Source of the DNA: DASYQD01 sp963837455
Lineage (GTDB): Bacteria > Acidobacteriota > Thermoanaerobaculia > Multivoradales > JAIOJS01
Direction: 5' to 3'
Length of the DNA: 64,000 nt
Assembly (NCBI GenBank): GCA_963837455.1
Contig: CAWINM010000012.1
Span: forward strand, 239,081-303,080
Shown here: positions 1 to 7,006 of the stretch, in pieces
How the letters are laid out: each line of letters begins with the position of its first letter
Numbering within the stretch: position 1 is the stretch's first letter
Translations under genes and position numbers: made by a program
The notes under the pieces: generated by a model
What the model saw: only the letters and a program-made list of their open reading frames with translations
Database searches by the model: none
What the model was told of the DNA's origin: nothing

Positions 1-79
1 GCTTGATCGCCTGCTGCAGCGACGGCGTCATCACCAGCCTCTGGGCCAGCTTGAGGGACAGCTTCTGCTCGAGCGCCAT
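1..79 (-). CDS. rpoN: RNA polymerase sigma-54 factor, N-terminal fragment
   Basis: Only the first 26 codons lie in the window; the gene runs off the left edge. The translation from the ATG at 79 begins MALEQKLSLKLAQRLVMTPS and continues LQQAIK, which is the conserved glutamine- and leucine-rich region I of sigma-54 that contacts bacterial enhancer-binding proteins. It lies 39 bp downstream of lptB on the same strand. The lptB-rpoN order is widely conserved in Gram-negative bacteria, which supports the call. The fragment is short, but its motif is diagnostic. Confidence 0.85.
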   Translation of the reverse strand, partial: MALEQKLSLKLAQRLVMTPSLQQAIK

Positions 80-118
80 GTCGGAGCCAGTCTAGCTGAG
101 CCCGGAAACCTGGGTGGC

Positions 119-844
119 CTAGAGGCTGAAGTCTTCGCCGAGGTAGATCTTCCTCACCTGGGGATCTGCGGAGAGCTCGGCGGGGTCTGCCGGACGCGCA
201 AGATCTCGCCATTGTTGATGATATAGGCGCGGTCGGTTATTTTCAATGTTTCCCGCACGTTATGGTCGGTGATGAGGATTCCGATGCCCAATCGCCTTCA
301 GCCGCCGGACGATACCCTGGATGTCGAGCACGGCGATCGGGTCGATGCCGGCGAAGGGCTCGTCGAGGAGGATATACCAGGGGTCGATGACCAGGGCGCG
401 GGCGATCTCCACCCGCCGCCGCTCGCCGCCTGACAGCGCGTAGCCCAGGCTCTTGCGCACCTTCGTCGAGACCGAACTCGCGCGATCAGCTGGTCGATGC
501 GGCGCTCGCTGCTCGGCGTGGGAGAGGTCGAGGGTCTCGAAGATCGCCCGCAGGTTGTCCTCCACCGACATCTTGCGAAACACCGACGGCTCCTGGGGCA
601 GGTAGCTGATGCCCCGCTGCGCCCGCAGGTACATCGGCAGGTCGGTGATGTCCTCGTCGCCGAGCTGCACGTCGCCCGGCGTCGGGCGGGGTGAGCCCCA
701 CCACCATGTAGAAGGTGGTCGTCTTGCCGGCGCCGTTGGGGCCGAGCAGGCCGACGATCTCCCCGGGCTGACCTCGATCGACACGTCCTTGACCACCGCG
801 CGGCCGCGGTAGGCCTTGCGCAGCTGCGCGGTAGACAGCTTCAA
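119..844 (-). CDS. lptB: LPS export ABC transporter ATPase LptB (frameshifted)
   Basis: This is the cytoplasmic ATPase that drives lipopolysaccharide extraction from the inner membrane with LptFG and LptC. The reading frame is interrupted several times. The start (TTG at 844, overlapping the upstream stop) encodes MKLSTAQLRKAYRGRAVVKD. The Walker A GPNGAGKTT is present but in another frame around 722-750. The Q-loop region YLPQEPSVF, the signature LSGGERRRVEIARAL and Walker B ILLDEPFAGID are in the first frame. The C-terminal part (GILITDHNVRETLK, then KIYLGEDFSL) lies in shifted frames and ends at the TAG at 119. Breaks fall near 768, 688, 476, 288 and 175. All motifs of a normal LptB of about 240 residues survive, so sequencing error is likelier than a dead gene. 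The stretch at about 190-290 is unusually AT-rich. Confidence 0.85.
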
Positions 845-2826
845 TCGCTCCCCCTCACCTCTTCCTCCTCGGCGGTCACCCGCACCTTGCCGTCGGCCAT
901 CGAGTACACGGCCTGCTTGCCGCTGAGCGTCCCCCCCTTCTGGTCCTGGAGGACCACCGGCGAGCCCCGGAAGACTACCTGCCGTGCCTGCACATCGTAG
1001 TCGGCCGAATCGGCGGTGATGCTCCTCCCTTCGGCGGGGGCGTCGAGCTTGACCTCGCCGTCGGCCCGCATCCGCCGCGCCTCCCCTTTCTCGGTGAGGT
1101 CCACCGTCAGCGTCTTGCTGTGCAGGGTGCGCTGGCCGTCCACCACGCGCACGTTGCCGTCGTAGACCAGCCGGTGCTCGCGGTCGGCATAGACCAGGGT
1201 CTCGGCGTCGACCCGGACCTGCTGCGGGCTCGCCGGCTTGGCCCCCTCCTCACCCTTCGGTGGCGGCATGAACCACACCGTCTGCACGCTGCCGGCCGCC
1301 GACAGCGTCTGCTGGTCGGCGTCGCCGCGCAGCTGGTCGGACTGCAGCACCCGGTCACCCGACCAGGCGCGTACCTTGCCCTTGAACCAGAAGGAGCGTG
1401 GAGAGTCACGCCAGAAGGCCTCCTCCGCCTGCACCTGCACCGGCTCCCTCTGCTCGCTGAGCGGGGTGTCGCGCATCGGGTTGTCCTTGCCCGGCGGCAG
1501 CGTCGCCTCCACCCCGCCGAGGGCGTGCGCCAGGGCGCCCTCGCGGGTGTAGACGAGCTGCGGCGCGCGCAGCTGCCCGCGCGGCGTGTCGAGCCGCGCG
1601 GGCTCGCCGAAGGCGTCGACGCGATCGGGCGTCACCACCGCGCGCGTCGCCGCCAGCTCGCCGCTGCCGACCTCGTCGACCTTGACGTCGCCGGTGAGCT
1701 CGAGCCGCGACAGCGCCCCGCCGGCGGCGAGCTCGGCGACGGCGTTGCGGGCGGCGAGGTGCCGGGTGGGAGCCCCCGGTCCCTCGTTGACGACGGTGAC
1801 GCCGCCGGTGGCCCGCGACGAGGTGAGGTGGCCCTGCGCCATCTCGGCCTCCACCTCCGGCGCCACCAGGTCGAAGACCTCGCCACGCTCGATGCCGCGC
1901 CGCAGGTGCGCCGACTTCTTGCCGTCTCCCTCGAGGTCGAGGCGGGTCGGCTGCTTGCCCGCCTCATCGAAGAGCACCGAGAGGCTGTCCCCGTCCGCCA
2001 CCAGGAACTCCGGGCGCCCCGTGTCGTCGAGTTGGTGCAGCTCCGCCCGCACGTTCCAGCGCGCCCGCACGAACTGCAGGCGGTTGTCCTCGGTGGAGAG
2101 GTGGACGGCGAGGCGGTCGCAGCCGAGGTGCGAGTCGCCATACTTGAGCAGCACCTTGCCGTCGGCCCGCGCCTGGTGCAGCTGGCGCTGGAACACGATG
2201 ATGTTGGCGCTGAGCGAGAACGGCTCCCCCTCGCCGCCACGCATGGCACGCACCCCGGCGCCGCCGGAGAGGACGATCTCGCCACGGTTGAGCTGGGCAT
2301 GCAGCTCGCGGGAGCGGCCGGCGAGGGGCGGGTCGGTCCCCCACTGGAAGGTGACCTGGTTCTCGGCGTCGAGCCAGCGTCCACCCTGCTTGAGCACCAG
2401 CTTGCGCGTGCGCAACGCGAACCCCTGCGGCCCGGCGAGGCTGACCCGCCCCTCGAGCACCGCCTGCTTCTTCTCGAGGTTGTAGGTGGCGGTGTCGGCG
2501 GCAACCTCGTAGCGGCTGCCGTCCTCCTGGTAGGCGGTGATCAGCACCTCCTCGACGTGGAGGTTGTTCTCCTTGTCGTAGCGGTCGCGCTTGCCGCGGA
2601 TTTGCAGCAGCGGCTTGCCGTTGCGGGTGATGGTCTGATCGAACCCCTTGCCCACCTGCTGGGCCCCCTTCGGCGGCTCGCTTTGTGCTTCCGGAAGCTC
2701 CACCTTGGCCTGACGGCCGAGCATCCAGAGCACGACGAGCAGCGTCGTGAACAGGGCCGCCACGCCCAGAGCCAGCCAGCGCAGGGCCCTGATGCGGCCG
2801 ACGGTGAGGCGGACGCGAGGGGACAT
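841..2826 (-). CDS. lptC: LptC/LptA-like LPS export fusion protein with OstA-type repeats
   Basis: A protein of 661 residues starting at the ATG at 2826 (MSPRVRLTVGRIRALRW), with one N-terminal membrane anchor at about residues 14-38 followed by a long periplasmic region. The segment after the anchor (QIRGKRDRYDKENNLHVEEV, then YEVAADTATYNLEKKQAVLEG) looks like LptC. The rest repeats the OstA/LptA beta-jellyroll pattern, including ADTLVYADREHRLVYDGNVRV and ADSADYDVQARQVVFRGSP near the C-terminus. LptC and LptA are usually separate proteins of about 190 residues, so this is a long fused or repeat-expanded periplasmic bridge. Its stop overlaps the TTG start of lptB (ATTGA), implying translational coupling. 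An in-frame extension to 3018 exists, but it overlaps recJ and lacks family similarity. Confidence 0.75.
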   Translation of the reverse strand: MSPRVRLTVGRIRALRWLALGVAALFTTLLVVLWMLGRQAKVELPEAQSEPPKGAQQVGKGFDQTITRNGKPLLQIRGKRDRYDKENNLHVEEVLITAYQEDGSRYEVAADTATYNLEKKQAVLEGRVSLAGPQGFALRTRKLVLKQGGRWLDAENQVTFQWGTDPPLAGRSRELHAQLNRGEIVLSGGAGVRAMRGGEGEPFSLSANIIVFQRQLHQARADGKVLLKYGDSHLGCDRLAVHLSTEDNRLQFVRARWNVRAELHQLDDTGRPEFLVADGDSLSVLFDEAGKQPTRLDLEGDGKKSAHLRRGIERGEVFDLVAPEVEAEMAQGHLTSSRATGGVTVVNEGPGAPTRHLAARNAVAELAAGGALSRLELTGDVKVDEVGSGELAATRAVVTPDRVDAFGEPARLDTPRGQLRAPQLVYTREGALAHALGGVEATLPPGKDNPMRDTPLSEQREPVQVQAEEAFWRDSPRSFWFKGKVRAWSGDRVLQSDQLRGDADQQTLSAAGSVQTVWFMPPPKGEEGAKPASPQQVRVDAETLVYADREHRLVYDGNVRVVDGQRTLHSKTLTVDLTEKGEARRMRADGEVKLDAPAEGRSITADSADYDVQARQVVFRGSPVVLQDQKGGTLSGKQAVYSMADGKVRVTAEEEEVRGSD

Positions 2827-2836
2827 CGACGGCTTC

Positions 2837-4560
2837 CTAGGACACCGGCCGGCAGTCGACGAGGTGGAGCTCGGGGGCGCCGGTGAGGCGGTCGCGCTCG
2901 ATAGTGGCGAGCAGCTCGAAGGCGCCGGCGAGGCTGGCGGCCCGTTCCGCCCAGCCCCACCCGAGCAGCCGCACCCGGCTGCCGTCCTCGCCGGCGGCGG
3001 TCGCCTTGAGGTGGCCACGCCCGAACGGGCGCGGCGGTCCCTGCAGTCTCAGCGGGCCCAGGCGCGCCAGAGGACGCGGATTGCCCTCGCCGTGCGGCTC
3101 GAGCTGCAGCAGGTGGCCCAGGAGCTCGGCGGTGACGTGGCGAGGCGCCAGGGTCAGCTCGTAGACCTGTGTCCGGCCCAGCAGCTCGGACGACCAGGCG
3201 GCGGCGGCCTCCTCCCACGCCGCGCGCAGAGACGCCAGCTGCGCCGTCCGGGCCGTCAGCCCCACTGCCTGCGCGTGACCGCCGAACCGCTCGAGCTGCC
3301 CCGCCCAGGGGGCGAGGAAGCGGTGCAGCTCGAGCCCGGGAACGCTGCGCCCCGATCCGGTGGCGAGCTCGCCGTCGACGGACAGCAGCAGCGCCGGCCG
3401 TCGCAGCGAACGCGCCAGGCGCGAGGCTGCGATGCCGACCACGCCGCGATGCCAGTCCGGGCTCCACTCGACGACCAACGGCGGCAGCGGCGAGCGCTCG
3501 GCGAGGCGTGCGGTCGCCTCCTCCACCACCCGCGCCTCCTCGCGCTGGCGCTCGGCGTTCATCGTCTCCAGCTGCTCCGCGAGCGACGCCGCTCGCGCCT
3601 CGTCGCGGGTGAGCAGCAGCTCGAGCGCCGGCTCCGCGGAGCCGAGACGGCCGGCCGCGTTGAGCCGAGGGCCGATGCGAAAGCCGATGTCGGTGGCCGA
3701 CAGCGGCGGCGCCACCTGGGCCTGGCGGAACAGGGCGCGCAGCCCATGTGAGCGGGTCGTCGCCAACGCCCGCAGCCCGAACGCCGCGATCACCCGGTTC
3801 TCGCCGAGCAGCGGCACCATGTCGGCGACGGTGCCCAGGCACGCGACGCGCAACAGCGCTTCCACCGGCAGCGCGCGTCCCAGCCGCCCCCCGAGTGCCA
3901 GCGCCACCTTGAGCGCGAGGCCGGCGGCCGCGAGGTCGCGAAACGGGTAGGTGCACTGCGCCTGCCGCGGGTTGACGTGGGCGACCGCCGGCGGCAGCGG
4001 GCGGTCGGGCAGGTGGTGATCGACCACCACCACCGCCAGCCCGCCGGCGAGAGCCTCGGCGATGGGCGCGTGCGCCGTGCTGCCGCAGTCGACCGTGAGC
4101 AGCAGCGCGGCGCCCCGCCGCAGGGCCTCCTGCACGTGCGCCGCCTGCAGGCCGTAGCCGTCGTGCAGGCGGTGCGGGAGGATCGGCTCGGCGGCAAGTC
4201 CGCAGGCGCGCAGAGCGGCGAGCAGCAGCGCGGTCGGCGCTGACCCCGTCCACGTCGTAGTCGCCGACGACCGCCACCGTGCCGCCGGCACTGCGAGCGG
4301 CGGCGAGCAGGTCGAGGGCGTGCTCCATTCCCGCGAAGCCACCACCGTCGTGGAGGTGTGCCGGCTGCCGGGTGGAGAAAGCGCTCCGCCTCCTCCGGCG
4401 TGGTGACCCCCCGCCGTGACAGCAGCAGCGCCAGCGCCCGCGGGTAGCCGGCGGCGGCGAGCGCATGCGCCGCCGCTGGCACGGGCGCCGCCACCCAGGG
4501 CACCGGCGCCTCCGCGGTGACCGTCGCCGCTGCAGGCTCGTCGCGGGCCGGATCCTGCAC
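2837..4560 (-). CDS. recJ: Single-stranded-DNA-specific exonuclease RecJ (frameshifted)
   Basis: A 5'-3' single-strand DNA exonuclease of the DHH phosphoesterase family that acts in recombination and mismatch repair. The GTG at 4560, three bases after the accA stop, opens VQDPARDEPAAATVTAEAP. The family N-terminus (LLSRRGVTTPEEAERFLHP), the metal-binding motif I VGDYDVDGVSA, and the remainder (VDHHLPDRPLPPAVAHVNP, GVVGIAASRL, ATGSGRSV, FGGHAQAVGLT) lie in three successive frames. Two breaks are therefore needed, near 4375 and 4240. The remaining 460 or so codons are continuous to the TAG at 2837. Catalytic DHH is present. The total length of about 574 codons is normal for RecJ. An essential-type gene with intact motifs and isolated breaks points to base-calling error. 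Confidence 0.85.
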
Positions 4561-4561
4561 G

Positions 4562-5512
4562 CTACCCCTCGACGTGGACGCCGAGGCCGCGGAAGCGCCG
4601 GTAGCGTTCCTCGAGGAGCTGCTCGACCGGCTTGCGCACCAGCTGCCGCAGCACACGGTCGACCGCGTCGCCGACCCGCCGGGCGGTCTCGTCGACGGTC
4701 GGTGTGAGCGCCGCCCAGCGGTTCCTCGATGATCTCGTCGACCACTCCCAGCTCTCTCAGGTCGGGGGCGGTGACCTTCATCGCCTCCGCGGCGTCGGCC
4801 TTGCGCTCTTGGTCCTTCCAGAGGATGGCGGCGCAGCCCTCGGGGGAGATCACCGAGTAGATGGCGTACTGCAGGATCAGCACGCGGTCGCCGACGCCGA
4901 GGGCGAGGGCGCCGCCGCTGCCGCCTTCACCGGTAATGGTGACCACGATCGGCACCCGCAGGGTCGCCATCTCCTCAGGTTGCGGGCGATCGCCTCCGCC
5001 TGGCCGCGCTCCTCGGCGCCGATCCCGGGGTAGGCGCCCGGGGTGTCGATGAGCGTCAGCAGCGGCAGCCCGAAGCGCTCGGCGAGGTGCATCACGCGGA
5101 GCGCCTTGCGATACCCCTCTGGGCGCGGCTGGCCGAAGTTGCGGCGGATGCGCTGCCGCGTATCGCGCCCTTTCTGGTGGCCGACCACAGCCACGCTGCG
5201 GCCACGGAAGTTGGCGAGGCCGCAGACGATGGCCGGGTCGTCGCCGAAGGCGCGGTCACCGTGCACCTCCACCCAGTCCTCCATCAGCAACTCGACGTAG
5301 TCGAGGGTGTAGGGGCGGTCGGAGTGGCGGGCGACGAGAGTCTTCTGCCAGCGGTTGAGCCCGCGGTAGACGTCCTCGGTCTCCTTGCGCAGCCGCAACC
5401 GCAGGCGGTCGATCTCCTTGTCGATGCCGGGACGGCTGGGATAGTTCTCGAGCTCCTGGATCTGGCGTCTCAGCTCGAGCAAGGGCTCCTCGAAGTTGGA
5501 GTCCGCGGCCAT
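4562..5512 (-). CDS. accA: Acetyl-CoA carboxylase carboxyltransferase subunit alpha (frameshifted)
   Basis: The alpha subunit of the carboxyltransferase half of acetyl-CoA carboxylase, which makes malonyl-CoA for fatty acid synthesis with AccD. The start at 5512 gives MAADSNFEEPLLELRRQIQ, and the AccA hallmarks follow: ELENYPSRPGIDKEIDRL, RPYTLDYVELL, HGDRAFGDDPAIVCGLA, GHQKGRDTRQRIRRNFG, PEGYRKALRVM and TLIDTPGAYPGIGAEERGQA. A break near 4975 moves the reading to VTITGEGGSGGALALGVGD and SVISPEGCAAILWKD. A second break near 4710 moves it to ARRVGDAVDRVLRQLVRKP, ending RFRGLGVHVEG at the TAG at 4562. The length of about 316 codons is normal. No accD is visible in the window. It appears translationally coupled to recJ. 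Confidence 0.9.
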
Positions 5513-5566
5513 GGATCGGCCAAGTTACCACGGCTCCTCTCCCCCGGGCGCCGGCGCTGCGGCTGC

Positions 5567-5572
5567 TACAAT
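5567..5572 (+). promoter_or_regulatory. Putative -10 element of a near-leaderless xrtH transcript
   Basis: TACAAT ends 10 bp before the xrtH ATG, so transcription would start only about 3-4 bases upstream of the start codon, with no room for a Shine-Dalgarno site. No convincing -35 is visible in the GC-rich spacer. The same arrangement (TANNNT 7-10 bp before the start) precedes the FKBP and GT39 genes, which raises its credibility. Confidence 0.35.
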
Positions 5573-5582
5573 TCGCGCCTTC

Positions 5583-6212
5583 ATGGCGAAGCGGAAGCGG
5601 CGCAACTCCGACGCATCCCCGCCGCCGGGCTCCGGCCTGCAGGATGAGGCCGCGGCCGCGTCGGAGGCGTCGCCCGAGAGCGCCGGCGCGACCGCCGCCA
5701 AGCCGCCTCGTCGGCTGCGAGCGGAGGCCCGTTTCCTCATCACCTTCCTGCTCGTGCTCGGCGCCAGCTTCGCGTTCCTCGCCTGGAAGCCGGTCAACGA
5801 CCACCTGGTCGAGCCCTTCACCGCCAGGATCGCCGATCTCAGCGGCGTCACCCTGCGTGCCATCGGACAGGACGTCACGCGCAGCGGCACGGCACTGCGC
5901 TCGCCGCGCTTCGCGGTCAACATCAAGAACGGCTGCAACGGGGTCGAGGCGATGGTGATCCTGCTCGCCGCGATCGTTGCCTTTCCCGCCCCCTGGAAAG
6001 CCCGTCTCGCAGGTCTGGCGATCGGCGCCGTCGCCATCCAGGTGGTCAACCTGGTGAGGGTGGTGGCGCTGTTCCTCACCGGTGCCTACCTGCCGCGCTT
6101 CTTCGACACCTCGCACACGGTGGTATGGCAGAGCCTGGTGATCCTCTCGGCGGTGCTGATCTGGATCCTCTGGGCGCAGCGCGTGACGCCGCGACGCCCG
6201 TCCGCCGCGTGA
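5583..6212 (+). CDS. xrtH: Exosortase H (XrtH-type transpeptidase)
   Basis: An integral-membrane cysteine transpeptidase of the exosortase/archaeosortase family. Such enzymes cleave PEP-CTERM-like C-terminal sorting signals; the H type is associated with IPTLxxWG-CTERM tails (established for the family). The protein is 209 residues: a basic, low-complexity cytoplasmic N-terminus of about 50 residues, a first membrane segment (FLITFLLVLGASFAFLAW), the catalytic Cys in NGCNGVEAMVILLAA, the conserved Arg in QVVNLVRVVALFLTGA and the conserved His in FFDTSHTVVWQSLVILSA. The whole Cys-Arg-His triad is therefore present. The short length, without the extra helices of XrtA, fits XrtH. It is divergent from accA and overlaps the next gene by GTGA. 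No CTERM substrate was recognised in the window. Confidence 0.8.
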   Translation: MAKRKRRNSDASPPPGSGLQDEAAAASEASPESAGATAAKPPRRLRAEARFLITFLLVLGASFAFLAWKPVNDHLVEPFTARIADLSGVTLRAIGQDVTRSGTALRSPRFAVNIKNGCNGVEAMVILLAAIVAFPAPWKARLAGLAIGAVAIQVVNLVRVVALFLTGAYLPRFFDTSHTVVWQSLVILSAVLIWILWAQRVTPRRPSAA

Positions 6213-6844
6213 GCCGGCGACGCTCCCGGCGCGCTCCTGCGCCGCCGCCACAGGCGACCGGCTGGACCCCCGGCTGGCCCTGGCGCCTGATGCGCAACCT
6301 GCTGCTCACCGCCCCGGCGGCGATGCTACTCTGGCTGCTGATCTCACCCTTCCTCAGCCTCTTCCTGTCGCGCGCCGCCGAGCGCCTCACCCGCCTCGGG
6401 GAGCACCCCGCAACCACGCGTATCGAGCTCTCGAAGGGAGAGGATGCGCTGCTCACCCGCGGCGACACACGGGCGCATGGCAAGCTCCCCTATGGCATCC
6501 GCGTCACCGACATCCACTTCCCGCTGGTGCTGCTGATCGCGATCTTCCTCGCCACCCCCCACGTCAGCGCCCGCGAGCGCTTCGCCAACCTCGGCTACGC
6601 CCTGCTCATCACCCTCTGCTTCGAGGTCATCGACCTCTTCTTCTGGGTGAAGTTCGCGTACGCCACCCAGCTCGGCGACTGGAGCCTCTCCCACTACGGT
6701 CCCGTGGCGCGCAATTTCTGGGGCCTCGGCAAGCACGTCCTCGACCTGCCGGTCAAGCTCGCCCTCCCCTTCGTGCTCTGGGCCTCGTTCTACCTGCCGC
6801 AGCTCGCGGGCGATCTCTTCGCGGCCGGCGAGCGGGGCTCCTGA
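6209..6844 (+). CDS. Exosortase H-associated membrane protein
   Basis: A 211-residue protein starting at the GTG at 6209, which overlaps the xrtH stop (GTGA), so the two are translationally coupled. It has an arginine- and proline-rich cytoplasmic start and a first hydrophobic segment LLLTAPAAMLLWLLISPFL. A loop with a conserved-looking stretch (YGIRVTDIHFPLVLLIAIFL) follows, then two further segments around residues 135-155 and 185-205. The position directly after xrtH, the size and the topology match the membrane partner that accompanies exosortase H in many genomes. Its molecular role is not established. I would expect it to act with XrtH in processing or delivering CTERM proteins, but that is inference from neighbourhood. 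Confidence 0.65.
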   Translation: MSRRRSRRAPAPPPQATGWTPGWPWRLMRNLLLTAPAAMLLWLLISPFLSLFLSRAAERLTRLGEHPATTRIELSKGEDALLTRGDTRAHGKLPYGIRVTDIHFPLVLLIAIFLATPHVSARERFANLGYALLITLCFEVIDLFFWVKFAYATQLGDWSLSHYGPVARNFWGLGKHVLDLPVKLALPFVLWASFYLPQLAGDLFAAGERGS

Positions 6845-6951
6845 CCCACCTCGGCAGGCAGGCCCAGACCGCCAGCCGCTTTCCATGCAAGGGCTTTCCC
6901 CGCCCTCGCACCCCGACATGTGGTGCCGTAGCGCGGCGCATCCCCAATCGG

Positions 6952-6981
6952 TTGTGGGTGCGCGAATCCCTCTGCTATGCT
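6952..6981 (+). promoter_or_regulatory. Putative smc promoter
   Basis: TTGTGG at 6952-6957 and TATGCT at 6976-6981 are separated by 18 bp, with a TGC extended -10 feature. Transcription would start near 6988, leaving a leader of about 19 bases that includes GGAG ahead of the smc ATG at 7007. Confidence 0.4.
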
Positions 6982-7006
6982 GCCGGCAGGCCAAGAACGG
7001 AGCACC

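Noticed and set aside
1120..2886. A 588-codon open frame opposite the LptC/LptA-like gene, and many similar long antisense frames
   Set aside because: In DNA this GC-rich, stops are rare in the shadow frames. Composition is low-complexity Arg/Ala/Gly/Pro and no family motif appears, whereas the opposite strand encodes a recognisable protein.
2826..3018. Extension of the LptC-like protein upstream to 3018
   Set aside because: The extra 64 residues overlap recJ coding sequence and are Ala/Ser/Pro-rich without similarity; the ATG at 2826 directly precedes a typical membrane anchor.
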